Origin: Datura wrightii
Lineage: Eukaryota > Streptophyta > Magnoliopsida > Solanales > Solanaceae
Direction: 5' to 3'
Assembly: GCA_035772735.1 (NCBI GenBank)
Contig: JASDFA010000010.1
Location: forward strand, 128,039,501 to 128,103,500
DNA: 64,000 bases
Both the position numbers and the translations under genes were made by a program. Of this stretch, positions 35,044 to 47,700 are shown one piece after another. The number at the start of each line of letters is the position of its first letter. The first letter of the stretch is position 1. Below the pieces are notes generated by a model. That model was given only the letters and a program-made list of their open reading frames with translations. It was not told the origin of the DNA and did no database searches.

Positions 35044-36660
35044 TGATAACGCTCAAACCACACTTCCAACTAAAGTATGAAGCGGACGTTGTCAATAAAG
35101 AACCCAACTAGAGGTTGGGGGCGATCCCACAGGGAATATAAAAGATCTAGATTACAGCCGGTAGATGAACTTGTATGGTAATTACTTCACAATGGGGGGA
35201 TTCTAATAAAGATCAATAATAGAAATAAACAGCAGTCAAGATTATATTTGTAAATCAATAATTAAAGGATAACTAGGGTTTGTGTTCCTCATGGGTTCAT
35301 AACAGCTTTGGGTATACACTCATGAGCTTTACCAATACTTACTTACAGAACTGATAACTTAGGTTCATTCAAACGATAGACCAATCCTTATTGAATGACT
35401 ATCCACAATTACTCGACCAAGTCTCATGAGTTTTGCAAACTAACTGTTATCACTAAGTTCCAGATATAACTATCCTGCAACCATAGCTCAAGTTAATAAA
35501 ATGATCATCATGATCAAGGCTCTGTTGCAATTCTCTTTTCCTAATCTCTACCTCTTGGACCAAAGAAAGTAAAGAATTCAGGCATTTCCTAACGTTCTGC
35601 ACCGCTAAGAATCATTAAAGATGAAGAGACTACAATATAAGTAATTAGTATTGGTTTTAGACTCCCTTTGTGCAACCCTAACTTGTTAATCCGCCATGAT
35701 TCCCACTACCCTAGCTATGGAGGTTTTAGCCTCTCATAGTTGCAAGGTTGTGATTTGTGTTCACTATTGAAGACATGAAACAATACTTACAAAGATGATT
35801 GAGAAAAATAATTCCTTCAATTAATTCAGGGAATCTTGAATAACATGTAGCAAGAACAAGATGAATTCAAGAAAAGGTTGATCACAAGGTTGAACCAACT
35901 CAATTCTCTCTTTCAATGATGTGAAATTTCTTACTACAATGTTTTCCTACTAAAATTAAGTTTATTTATCGTCCTCCTTGAAAAATAAAACATAAAGACT
36001 ATTTATAGGGACACAAGAATCATTTTCCTAAACTAACAAGACTGCTTTCCATATATGTAGCCGACCTCATCACGAGTCCACCTACGACTCGTAGGGGCTT
36101 CTCACGGACCATGGCATCAACTCATGGCTTGAAGTGTTTGCTGAATTTTGGCTAAGTATTGGGACAATGTACGATTCGTACCAACATCCTATGACTCGTA
36201 CATTGCACCCGTGGCTTGTTCCTGATATTTTGAACTTTATCTGAACTTCACCAAGACCGGTATGGTTCTACTCGTACCTTCATCTCACAGGTCGTAGGGT
36301 ACTCTTGTATTGAGAATCAGCCTCCTATATACTTCTTCTGGATTTCATCACGACTGACTTACCACGAAATTTTATCACCATGGTACGATCCATGACAAGT
36401 ATCAAGGGACCAGTCTTCCAGGTTAAACTTTTAGCTTCTCATCAAGGCCCTCAGTACGACTCGTAGGTCCATCCTACAAATCGTACTGCGGACTGCACTT
36501 TTTGCCCTTTTTTGCACACTTTTAGCATCCTTTTACAATTTATTGTCCAACACCCTTTTATCCTGAAATCAAAGGAAAAGTGCCTCATATCCACATAAAT
36601 ACACCTAAGTCCATGCTATTTTCTTAGTTTTGAGCGTCATAGTGCTGTAAATCCACATCA
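35044..36660 (-). mobile_element. Solo LTR, Athila/Tat type, inverted
   Basis: 1617 bp flanked by perfect GGTAT duplications (35039-35043, 36661-36665) with TG...CA ends (TGATAACGC / CCACATCA). Minus-strand features are a TATA box CTATAAATAG (35999-36008) and near the 3' end the segment CCCTGTGGGATCG, also found in the E1 LTR. No internal region, so it arose by LTR-LTR recombination. The family is related to E1 but not the same. Confidence 0.82.
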
Positions 36661-38198
36661 GGTATCCCCTGTTGCTAGATCTAGTGTTTTCAACCCCCAG
36701 GCAGTAGGACCAACAAGAGGTTCCAACGAGTCATAGTCACAACCGACGACTCGTTGAGTAACTCGTTGGGTCCTTGTCAGTCAGTTTCCATATTTTTATT
36801 CTAGGGATATTTTGTAAATTTTCACCTATTTAGTCCCTAAACTACATTGTTTTAAGTATAATTTTAGAGAATATTAAAGGGATTGAATGGTCTTCCCCAT
36901 CATTCCCCACGTACACTTTCAGAAATCAATTGTAGAACCCAGGTCACTTCTCTCAAGCAGAATCTAGGGCTCTTCATCAGTTGCAGAGATTCAAGCTTCC
37001 TTCTTCATGGATTTATAAGCCAGGTATGTGGGAATTCAACAAGGGAATAGTTTTCCCTTGTGCTCCAAAATCTCCTCTATTTTTTTCTCTATCAGTTCAG
37101 CTCTGAGGATTCAAAATATAGAACAATTGTCAGAGTAATTTCTTTGAGATTTCAAGTGGATTATTTCTCATGATTTTTAACTTCTTTACTATTCCCTATT
37201 TCTAGAAATTTGTGAGAATTGTATCTAGTGGAATGATTTAGCCCTAGTTCTCAGTTCAATAGAATTTAGAATCTTGCGTGTAGGACTAGTTTCCCTGTAG
37301 CATGATTCTATCAGATTTGAGATCCCCATATTGTTAGTATATGTGGAAATTTTAGTCAGATATATACATGTCCATTCTCAGTCAGATTATTACACTCAGT
37401 GTTGTCCAGAAATGACAGTTGATCAGTTTGACTACAGTTAATTCTTGAGGTGTTAGTGATGCCTCCCAGTTAGTAGTATTAGACTCAGTATCAGATTTTA
37501 GTGGTTCTTTAGGTTGTCATGACACTTCTAGATAAGCAGCTCTGACCATCCTTAGAACCCCAACTTCAAATTGCAGTTTGTTCTTTAGATGGTTATGACG
37601 CTCCCATATAAGCAGCTCTGACCGGTCCTAGAATACCAGTTATAGAATTCAATACGAGGTATTCCTGACATAGTCTTGGGCCCCAGTTTAGAGCTATTAG
37701 CTTAGTAGTTAGTCTAGGACTATCTAGTGGGAATAGGACTTAGCACTGAGCGGACTGGGGTTCCAGCACACCCAGGTTCCCAAAACTATGTTGCCACCGT
37801 AGGTTAATTTTTTTATTAGCCTCATGGCCCCATACTTTTGATCACCCAGTTAATGCCTTTATACCCTAGCAAGGTATATTGGGTCCTACCAATGGGTGTA
37901 AACATCGGACTCCATGTCTAGCTCACATGGTTATATGTCGATTATAGACTCTCCCACTAGTTAGATCAGTCTCAGTTAGCTCAGCTCAAAACAGTTACAG
38001 ATTACTCATTTCAGATCAGTTCAATGCAGTATTTCAAATCAATATCTCAGATTTAGGGCTTGTCTTTGAATATCAGGCAGGGTCATTTTGACCATGTCAG
38101 TATATTTAGTTTATTTAGTTTCAGCATTTCAATTGGTCATTGCATGTCTTTACAATTTAGTTACCTTATTCTCTATGTTTTGGTTTCTCCTACTTACT

Positions 38199-38340
38199 CA
38201 GTACATTCAAAGTACTGACGCATACCGTTTATGCTATATCATTTTATGATATAGCTTCAGGTTCTCAGTCTCAGCACCATTTGCAGATTGCATTCAGGAG
38301 TTTCAGCTGCATCAAGGGTGAGTCATCATCTTTTGAGGAC
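38199..38340 (+). other. Three-hairpin LTR module (E4)
   Basis: CAGTAC/GTACTG (38199-38217), CTATATC/GATATAG (38234-38254) and GTCATC/GAGGAC (38322-38340, one mispair), all with 7-nt loops. The second stem is the AT version, with both arms changed relative to TGTATC/GATACA. Module end to LTR end: 305 nt. Confidence 0.7.
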
Positions 38341-38645
38341 GGTGATTATTTGTCTTTAGTTGTTTTCTTTAGTTAGACATAGAGTTAGCTGGGGACTTGT
38401 ACTAGTAACTCATCAGATAAATGGCATTTAGACACAGACACAGATCCAGATTTTCAGTTTGTTTTCAATTGTATTAAGAATTTATGATTTAGTTCTTCTT
38501 CATAAATATTATATTTTATTATTTTAAAGCTTCCGCTATGTTTTTACTCAGAATGCCAGTGTTATGATAGACCATGGGTTGAATTGGGGTTACTTGTGAC
38601 TCCAAGTACCGTGTCTCGTCTAGGGTATAGACTAGGAGCATGACA

Positions 38646-39177
38646 AACATGGAACACAATAAGGCACACTCACGCTCACAATGATGTAATGCACATATGT
38701 AACATACCATAGGCTTGCCCTTCATGTACTTTAAGACTAACTAATTGCTTCAAGAGATTAAGACCACAAGAACTTTTCTTGATTGTAATGTGAGCAAAGG
38801 GATGGGTAAGATTGATAGTTCATTTTATAGTGACTTTGATATTTCATTTTATAGTGACTACCACCTAAAGCACTTTTAAGATATATTTCACTTTTCTTGT
38901 CCACCACCTCTTTCCTTGTTTGTTCATTTTTCATCTACTCACCCTTGTCTTTTCTTTTCATGCACTATTTTCAATACTTGACTTCAAGTTTCCTACTTAT
39001 AGAATAACTAAGGATTTTGCAATTGAAACTCTCTTTTTCATTTTCCTAGCAACAAGTAGACAATACAATTTAATGGGCACCCATTCTTCTCGCTTATCTT
39101 TTCTTACAACAAAATTTTCTTATTTACTTACAATATACCTTGCTGGACCTTAACTTTCAAGTTGGAAAGTGCCTAAG
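38646..39177. other. Unassigned AT-rich sequence
   Basis: No ORF, LTR or structural RNA recognised. It contains a direct repeat of CATTTTATAGTGACT (about 38821 and 38849). It continues after the solo LTR at 41526. Confidence 0.5.
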
Positions 39178-41525
39178 TGTTATAACCTGGGAGCCCAAGG
39201 ATCAGATCCGGGAGTTCAAATGGGGAAAACTAAAAGTTTTGGAGCAGGTCACAGAACGAGTCGTTCTGTGACCCGTGAGGATGGACCACAAGTTGTTGGC
39301 TGACTCGGGTGAGGGGCTCGAGATAAGTTTGGAAGATGGATATTGAAGTCAACACGGGCATGACAAGGAGTCGTGGTTCGTCCTCATGACTTGTTGAGTC
39401 AGTCGTGGTCAAGGGGAATGAGAAAAGGGAATTGGGTAGGCAGTGTACTCAACGACTGGTGACCACAAGTCGTGGTCACCCCTAACGAATCGTGAAGTGA
39501 CTTGTCACGAGCCTAAGAGTATAGACAAGGCAGTGTACTTGACAAGGGGGGTGAAGAGTCATTTCCCTGGACCACGGGTCGTCAGGCCTTCCGTTAGGAC
39601 CACCTGGCAGTAATTTCCTGTGAATTTCAGTAAGGGCCTTTTCATAATTACTAAGTTCTTAAATCTTAAACTACGTCGTTTAAGGCTAATTTTAGTGGGC
39701 TTTAGGATGGGGAAACCCTATTCTGAAGTTATTTCCTTCTATGCATGCAAACTTGAGAGGTTGAGGAGGCTATCTAGAGCAAGTCTTCAAGGTTTTCATT
39801 CAAATCCTTCCTGGGCAATCAGAGAAGTGGTGGAATCAATCCCTTCCAGGTATGTAGGGTTATGAGTGGGTGTTTCCTTCCACACCCATGCAAAATTTCT
39901 ATCTAAGTATGAGAAATTCCTATGGTCAAGTTATGGTGTTTTACCCAAATGCATGAATCTTCAATTTCCTTACATGGGTCTGAATTAATTATGATTTTAT
40001 TATCGAGTTGTGAAGAATGGGCTAATTTTGTAATGATTTCAATTAAAAATTATGTTCTAGCCTTATGAATGTTGAAGCCCATTGATGATATGATCATGAA
40101 AAGTGAGATTTGTGAAGTAAATGTAATAATGATGAGATATTATGATGGAAAGCATGATTTGAAGATATCCATGTTTATAATTATGTTTTCAATGAGAATT
40201 GAGTATTTCTAAGTATGATAAATCTTTGGGCAATGCCCACATGTTAAGTCTAAATGAGGTTTTTCCCGAACTAAGCTTACCACATTGTTTTGGAGCGAAG
40301 ACTCCCAAATTTTTGTATTTTAGCTTGTGGTATATTTTGAGTTAAATCTTCCTTTGCATAGCTTACCACATGGTTTTGGAACAAAGGATCCCAAGTGTGT
40401 TTTCAGCTTGTGGTATGTTTTGACCTAAGCTTCTCATATGCATGATTTCGTATTTGAGATGTATTTGGTCATTGAGCTTTGTCAATAGATGATGTGGGCT
40501 TTGTTATTTATGATGTAGAGCATTTGCATGTTTTTGGAAGAAGAGTCTACCATCGAGCGGGCTAAGGGTCAATCACCCTATGCACCAGAACTATGCGCCA
40601 ACGTAGGATGATACTATTATATTATTGGGACCTCCCTTGTGAGCTATCCCGGGCCCTAATGGCCCATGAGCTTGATATCGATGTTATGGTAGAGTCCTTA
40701 GCCCTGACAAGGTTTTGTATGGCTTTGCCCACTTGAGTGTAATAGTTGGGACCACATAAGCTCTATCGTGGTATGTCAGTTAAGTGATGTGTCTCCCATT
40801 GTTCTATATGATTCAGATATGCATATTCATTACTCATGGTTATTATATACACACGCATGTTCTAAAAGCAAGGTTTGACTCAATCTTCATCTTTTCTATA
40901 AATGGCATATTATAGCTTTAAGTCATTCGAGTTAGTTTGACGTATAAAGATATGTATTGTCATGTTATGAAAAGATCATGATTTCAGAAAGAATGCATGC
41001 AAGTCCTACTCTCAGTTTACTGATGTCTATGTTTAATTAATGCATTGTGTTTAAAATGATTTTTACTTACTTTAGTGGTTTTCCTTACCTTGCATACTCG
41101 GTACATTCCACGTACTGACTACATACTTTCTATGTTGTATCGTTTCATGATACAGGACCCAGCTCTCAGGTTCAACCCCGCTCTTAGACGACTTATTGGA
41201 GTTAGCGTCTTCTTATTGGTGAGTCCTCATCTTCCGAGGACCCAATTATCTATCTTTTCTTTATTTAATTTAGTTTTCAGCTTGTTGAGTTAGTTGAGGT
41301 CTTGTCCCATCAACTCGTCATGATTAGAGGCTATTCAAACATATGTTTGTATTCAGCTTCGGATTTTATATTCTGATTTTATATTCAAGCTAGACTTCTG
41401 CTATTATTGTATTGTCGATTATTTAGTCTCTTGGTTTAGATGTATGCTTATGCCATGGGTCGCTTGGGGTCTCTCAGGGCTCCTTATCCCGTGTCGCGAT
41501 ACATGCCTCCGTTTGGGTCGTGACA
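39178..41525 (+). mobile_element. E6: chromovirus solo LTR
   Basis: 2348 bp, TGTTATAACC... to ...GGGTCGTGACA, flanked by perfect CTAAG copies (39173-39177, 41526-41530). No internal sequence, so it formed by recombination between two LTRs. U3 palindrome array at 39240-39600; three-hairpin module at 41099-41241, perfectly paired except one G-U-type pair. Same family as the LTRs of E7 and E8. Confidence 0.9.
41099..41241 (+). other. Three-hairpin LTR module (E6)
   Basis: CGGTAC/GTACTG (41099-41117), TGTATC/GATACA (41136-41154) and GTCCTC/GAGGAC (41223-41241), each with a 7-nt loop (ATTCCAC, GTTTCAT, ATCTTCC). The best-preserved copy in the window. Confidence 0.72.
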
Positions 41526-42788
41526 CTAAGACTACTTTGCATAAAAAATCTGAGGTCTCATATAAAAATGGATTAAGCTATTTTCATGGCTAAGAAAGAA
41601 TAAGGCTTTAGGCATAAAGGGGGTGGTTAACTAGGAGGAACGATTAGGAGGGTAAAACAAATATAAGAAAAAAACATGGCTTCTAAAGAAATTCCTTGAT
41701 CGTCTCTCAACTCCCTACCAACTAATTATCCTACATATACTAAGGCAAGTTATAGATGCTACAATATATACACACAAAGCAATTCAGCTCACTTCTCATG
41801 GCAAAAAGAATTTAATCGGTTTCTATAGCTACACATTTACACAATCATATTGAATGACAAGTTTATTCATAATTGATCCCTAAGGATATATTCAGTCAAA
41901 TTAAAGAGATATGTGTGTCTTTCTGGATCCTCACTCATGAATCAAGATGACCACTCTATTCACTCCAGCATAGTAGCTAAGAAGAATATCAATAAGCATA
42001 CAAATGGATGACCTATGACTCAATCCTAAAAAATAAAAAATGTGACAAATCTTCCCTTAATATGATCATCATCCATCAATAATAGGAAAACGTCATTACT
42101 CTATGATGACAGAAAACCCTAAAAATAAAAATTACCCAGTTCAAAGGTCTTCCTTCGGAAATGAACCGAGGCTATAAGAAAATCTTAAAGACAGGTGAGG
42201 CATGCCATTTTTCAAATAAAAACTTGATGGAATACTCATCCTTAAGTTCAAAATTCAGGGAGACATACCCTCACCCTACACTTAAAGTCTGGCTCTGTCC
42301 TCAAAGCAACTAAAATTAAAGATCAGCTTTAAGTGAGAAATTACTTCCTGAGGCCCTCTAGGGCCTAGTTAACAACATGTCTCTTAGATTTACGGGGTGC
42401 ATAACCCCACGCTTAAGATCAGACCATGCTCCTTAGCTTTGATTTCAGGCACCCAGACTTCCCCTACTTTGCACACAAAACTAAAAACAAAAGCGACACT
42501 ATAGACAATAATAAAAACTACACTATTACAAATCTCCCAACAAGTGTCTAATTTGACATCGCGGCATGATGCCATAAAGTTTCACCACTTTTCCTTCAAT
42601 TTTTTGTTTATAAATTTTACCCTTAAGTTCATTTCCAATTTTCTGTTATGCTCAAGGGGTGGTGGTGTAAACATGAAGGGAACAAGTAATAGATGTTGCA
42701 TCTTTTCATTCTTGGCCCTTAAGTGAGGGATGTCATTGTGTGCCTTTGACATAATGAATTTTATAATATAGGAGCATTATTCCTCATC
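41526..42788. other. Unassigned sequence with a possible Tat/Athila-type 3' end
   Basis: No gene recognised. On the minus strand CTTTAAGTGTAGGGTGAGGGTA (plus about 42266-42287, quoted as the run ending at 42265) resembles the PPT region of Tat/Athila elements, preceded by TTTGAGGACAGAG and followed by TGTCTCCCTG as a possible LTR start. No second LTR seen, so this is tentative. Confidence 0.3.
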
Positions 42789-42962
42789 CACTACAAGAAA
42801 AAGGCTTATTAGAGACCAAGATTTAGTGATGGGTTATAAATTTGGTCCCTAAAAATATATTTATAGAGATTGATATTTATTTTCTTGTCCCTAATTTGTT
42901 GTTTTAATTTTTTTAATATACAAAGGGACTCAATTTGTTTTTGGAAAAAAAAACATATCCGG
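42789..42962 (+). mobile_element. CACTA-type transposon terminus
   Basis: CACTACAAGAAAAAGG is the standard CACTA (En/Spm) terminal inverted repeat. It is followed by subterminal short repeats of the GGTCCCTAAA / TTTAGTGATGG kind. The sequence continues after E11 at 49579 (GTCTCTAAGTG...). No matching right terminus (CTTGTAGTG) was found, so the element is partial or its end was removed by E5. No transposase seen. Confidence 0.55.
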
Positions 42963-44605
42963 TGTCACAACCCGAACATAGGCCCAGATCAAAACATGGC
43001 ACAAGGAACCCCGAGATGCTCCAAGTCGACCCATGGTATGATCATAGTATAACATTAACTAACAGAAATCATAACTCAGCGGAAGTTAACAAATACATAA
43101 AACATAGTCTAATAAAATTCTAATACATCAACTGAATCTGTTAACATAAGTCCGAAAGCCTCTACTACACTGATGACTTGTTGGGACAAGCCCCCAGCTA
43201 ACTCCTAAAGCCTGAAACTGAAGCATAAATGAAAATAGAGAACATAGATAGCATCCTCAGGAGATAAGGACTCACCACAAATAGCTGGGATGGGAATGGA
43301 GTGTATCTAACCATGTGGCTGAGCCTGGAAAGATGAATCTATATCATGAAATGATATAGCACATAAAATATACGATCAGTACTTGGAATGTATTGAGTAT
43401 GCAGGAAACGTGAATAAACTAAATATGCAAGTATACAACTTATATAGCATATATTTTAGATTAATGAAAGCTCCATAGATTCAACTCATACCCAACATAT
43501 TTACATCGAAATAATAGTGAAAATATATACATACTTCACATTTATCAAACCATATAAGTTCATATCGTATCTCAACATATCTATTAAATCATATATTCTA
43601 GGTTCAAGAAAAATCATACGATCTTCATATACTTTAGACATCCATACAAGTTCATGATAAGAGCATGTGAATAATTATGAAATCCCATTCGAAGTTTTAG
43701 GCTATTTCATGGTGAAAATCCTATCATGCTTTTCTCATATCAAGTACATAATTTTAGATATTGAAAGTAATCCCATAAGCATACATGATTGTTAACATAA
43801 TGAGTTTTAAAAATTCGTAGAAGGCATAGAAGAAATCATCCATAAATCAAAACCCTAAACCATGCTTTTCTAGAACAAAAGATTTGGGTTTTTAATAAAA
43901 AGGTTGGGGCACAAGCATGGAAGGATGTCTTTGTTGAAAACCCCACATACCTGAATAGGAGAAATCCCCACTTGAACTCAACCCTTGAAGCCTTTTAAGA
44001 AACCCTAGTTGAATCCTTGATTCTTCAAATAGGAGGAAGAAGAGGTTGAGAGGATATCTTGAGGGAATGAGAGATTAGGCTAGAAGAACCCTTTAAAAAT
44101 GTACCATATAATACTCAAAATGGTGTAGTTTAGGAGTTAGAAGCATAGAATTTTATGAAAACACCCTTGAAAATTCGCAAGAAAAGTCCACCCTGCTAGT
44201 CCACATGAGGCACTCCACGAGTCATGGGGTTGGCAACGACTTGTGGTGCCCAATCGTGGAGTGCACTGGACGATTTCTCAAAAATTCTTCTCAGATCTGC
44301 GAACGACTGAATGCATCAGTCGTTGTCCATCTTAAAGAACTCGTGATTCCTCCTATTGCCACTGAAGCCCACAATTCCTGCTCCTCCTTCCCACGACTAC
44401 ACTGATGAGTCGTTACTTGACACGACGACTTGTCAGGTCATCCGTGGTCACTAGACCTTGCTGCACTTCTTGACTGCTCCTCATGGGTCTGACCACGACC
44501 CAATGAGTCACCTAACAAGTTGTACGATGACTCGTTCTGAGCGAAATTTCCACTATTCTTTCTTTAAGTCTGGGGTCTGATCTTAGAAACTTTTCGGGTG
44601 TTACA
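42963..44605 (-). repeat. E11 3' LTR (short form)
   Basis: TGTCACAACCC... to ...GTGTTACA. Three-hairpin module at 43253-43395; palindrome array at 44195-44535. It lacks the block found at about 47400-48410 in the partner LTR. Confidence 0.87.
43253..43395 (-). other. Three-hairpin LTR module (E11 left)
   Basis: Plus-strand arms ATCCTC/AAGGAC (43253-43271), CTATATC/GATATAG (43339-43359) and CAGTAC/GTATTG (43377-43395), 7-nt loops throughout. Hairpin 2 is the AT version. Confidence 0.68.
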
Positions 44606-45507
44606 ATATCTCCCCCTAGGGAACATTCATCCTCGAATGTTGGCTAAACATACTAAAGGATAGGGATGGAAGTGAAATCCCAAAATTGATCAATTACAGC
44701 TAAAACTGATGGAGTATCTGACTCTAGGCTGATCTTACATATATGAACTGAGCATCTAAATCATACATGCATGTTGAGACATGACAGGAACTGTAAGACA
44801 TGAAACTGACATAGAACTACATAAAACACTGAGAAGGATTCTTTCCCTCTAACTGGCATTGAGTTGAAATGGACTGAGCCTTCATTCTCAAATTGCTTTC
44901 TGACACCGAACTAGGATTCATGATATGTGGTCTAACTGAGAATAAGGGACTCGTGAGCATGAACTATTCATGACATCTGTAACTGAGCACATACATGAGT
45001 TAACCTTATCTACTGAGCTACTAAGGCAACTTCTAAAGATTGAGTTCAAGCTCAACATACTGGAAGACATGATGTTAGCACATATAGCTAGTTCATAACA
45101 TGAAGGTGAGCCTTAAGGATTTATAGAGTAAGATTGGAATCGCTGTCTGAAGCGATTATCTAGAAATTCTAGGAGTCTGGACATAGGGGTAGGTAAAGCA
45201 TAGCTTCAACTGAAATACAAGAGAATTTATCTGAACCTAGAGGGATTGACATACCACAACCGTTAGGGCTGGAACTCCCTTACTCGCATGTTCAAGATCT
45301 GGCTTGTCTTACAGACTTGCCATCTCCCCCTTAGTTTAAAGTCATCATTCTAAGACGCCTGAATCTTTCTTAAGGTTAGGGCTGCACCACTAACTCTTGA
45401 CTCATCTTTCACCTCTAACATTCACTGCAAACCTCATACTCACAGCTATTCACATCATACTTTGAAAATCTCTTCTCAACAACATCACCAAAGCTCCTCA
45501 ATCAATA
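44606..45507 (-). other. E11 3' non-coding internal region
   Basis: Purine-rich PPT next to the LTR, a pre-PPT hairpin AACATTCG-AGGA-TGAATGTT on the minus strand (44622-44641), then about 870 bp without any pol homology that I can read. This is where pol would lie in the parent element. Confidence 0.65.
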
Positions 45508-46711
45508 CTAGGGTTCTCGGGCTAGCATTAAGAAAAGAGTAACATAGGAGATACATAACATACTTGTGGATACTACTGGCAACTTGCCCTTATCCTGGTG
45601 TGCAGCTAAGGCATAGGAGCGATTTTGGCGCTGTCTGCCACCTGCACTAGATGATGTACCCTGCTGAAATGGTCGGGCTACTGGAGGTATTGAAGAGGTG
45701 GTTGAGGATCTACTCTCGCCTCGTTTAGCTATTGCACAATCCCAATGCTTATGGCCCAATTTACCGTAACCAAAACAAGCGTCTCAGTAGGCCATGCATT
45801 CTCCCAAATGGTGCTTCCCAAAGTTGATATGTAACGGATACATAATCTCCCTTACCCTGGGTTTGTACAGAGCACTGACTGTCGAAAGTGCTAGGGCTGA
45901 TGACTTCTTCTGGGAGCGTGAGCGGTGTCCACCACTCATCCTCTGCAGGGAAACTATGAATCTCCTACCTTGGCCCTTTTGGCCTCTCTCTCTTTTTCCT
46001 TCACCTATTCCACTTCCATTTGTTGGGAGAATATCACAAAGCGTGGGAAGTCTATGTCCTTGTTAAACATGGAGGTCCTGAACTCTTTGACAAAGGAGTC
46101 TGACACTCTGTTCATGAATCTTCTCACACCAGCCCTCTGGTCGGCAACCATCTCTGGTGCATACTTGGACAAAAGGGTAAACTTCAACGCGTACTCCTGG
46201 ACAATCATTTGTTTTGTCTCAAATTGATGAACTCTGCCGTCTTTGCCTCCCTCAACTCCCCAGGGAAAAACCTATCCAGGAACACAGTCATAATCTCATC
46301 CCAACTTGTTGGGGTTGCTCCAACTCCCCGACTGTCTCTCCACTGGCAAACCCTTATATAAACGACTCCTTTCAGCTGGTAGGAGGCTAAGTCTACGCTC
46401 TTAGTTCCCTCCAACCCCATGATTTGGGTGATCTTTTGGACCTCTTCTAAGAACTCATACAGGTCCTCATCCACATCTGACCCTAAGATTTTGGTAGATT
46501 CATTATGAAGAAGTATCTTACCCTAGCTGCCCCTATATTACATTCTAGGGAGCATGAGCCATTGCCTGCTGATTAATCTGGGCGGTCATGGACTGTGCCA
46601 AGATATGAAGGGTTGTCGTGAACTCAACATGAGTGTCATGGTCATCCATCAGGTTCCCGGTGCTGGTGGAGCTTGCTGGCGTCCATTACCATTTTTCTTC
46701 ACTTTGCTCAT
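45508..46711 (-). pseudogene. E11 gag
   Basis: Start ATG at 46711 (MSKVKKNGNGRQQ). Retrotrans_gag pieces: DEDLYEFLEEVQKITQIMGL and FLDRFFPGELREAKTAEFIN (46474-46205), then EYALKFTLLSKYAPEMVADQ (46208-46005, after a small frame change). Near 45770 a knuckle CFGYGKLGHKHWDC has its second Cys changed to Tyr. It ends in a Ser/Gly/Arg-rich tail at 45508, where the protease should begin. Stops are frequent in the N-terminal part. Confidence 0.82.
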
Positions 46712-46921
46712 CTAAGAGGCATTATCTGCGAGCGTGTAAAGCACGAGTAAGGAGAGGAAATGTTATAGTTTCATACTCTGCACATGATAAGAATCAAGAA
46801 AAAAGGGAACATTCCTAAAATGTCTCATAGCCTCTTCATCATAAGTGTGGCGCGCTTCACACCCGTGAAGAAGACTCTACTTAACACGGCTTTCAGACAC
46901 CCTAGGACACTCTAAACCTTT

Positions 46922-46933
46922 GCTCTGATACCA
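46922..46933 (-). other. E11 primer-binding site
   Basis: TGGTATCAGAGC on the minus strand, a perfect initiator tRNA-Met complement, 4 nt from the 5' LTR. Confidence 0.85.
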
Positions 46934-47233
46934 AGTTTGTCAAGAACCGAACATAGGCCCAGATCGAGACACAGGACAAGGAACCACGAGAGGCTCCAAG
47001 TCGATCCATGGCATGATCATAGCATAACATTAACTAGACAATAAACAGAATCATAATTGTGTGAAAGCTAATTGGTACATAAAACATACTCTAATAACAT
47101 TCTGATACATACATTGAATTTGTTTACACAAGTCTAAAAACCTCTATTACACTGATGAGTTGCTGGGACAACCCCCAGCTAACTGCTTAAGTCTGAAACT
47201 GAAGCATCTATGAAAATAGAGAACATAGATAGC

Positions 47234-47376
47234 GTCCTCGAGAGATGTGGACTCACCACAAGCAGCTGAGATATGAATGGAGCATATCTAACCATGTGGT
47301 CAAGTCTAGAAACCTAAATCTATATCATGTAAGGATATAGCATATAAAGTATGCAGTCAGTACTTGGAATGTACTG
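47234..47376 (-). other. Three-hairpin LTR module (E11 right)
   Basis: Plus-strand arms GTCCTC/GTGGAC (47234-47252, one mispair), CTATATC/GATATAG (47320-47340) and CAGTAC/GTACTG (47358-47376), 7-nt loops. Confidence 0.7.
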
Positions 47377-47700
47377 AGTATGCGGGAAAAGTAAGTAACT
47401 AAACAAGCAAGTATATAAGAAAGAAGTAAACTGAATACATCAACATATAATTGAGCTGGAATACAACAGCCTTGTCTGAGATACACATATATTGACATTA
47501 AGCTTTTATCTATAAACATTTGCTGAAGTATAATCAAACTGATGCATAAGGGCTATGTGTTGTACATATACTTAGAGCTAAAGTTGTAAGTTATATCATA
47601 CACTATATAGACTATCTAGTGATAATTGAGTCTGTATCCTACTAATATAATTTTAACTGATGTCTGAAATTATATGGAGTTGAGATGAATTGATATCATA

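Larger units (their letters stand above)
32848..38645 (+). mobile_element. E4: 5'-truncated chromovirus with 3' LTR
   Basis: It begins in the RNase H-integrase linker and runs through integrase, chromodomain, PPT (34456-34473) and the 3' LTR (34474-38645), which is interrupted by a solo LTR. Without the insertion the LTR is about 2550 bp and belongs to the same family as 50838-53330 (TGTAACACCCC start, shared long stretches). No left target copy, because the 5' part is gone. Confidence 0.85.
34474..38645 (+). repeat. E4 3' LTR, interrupted by a solo LTR
   Basis: TGTAACACCCC... to ...GCATGACA. Parts 34474-35043 and 36661-38645 join after removing 35044-36660 and one GGTAT. Palindrome array at 34550-35040 and 36700-36790; three-hairpin module at 38199-38340. 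Confidence 0.87.
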
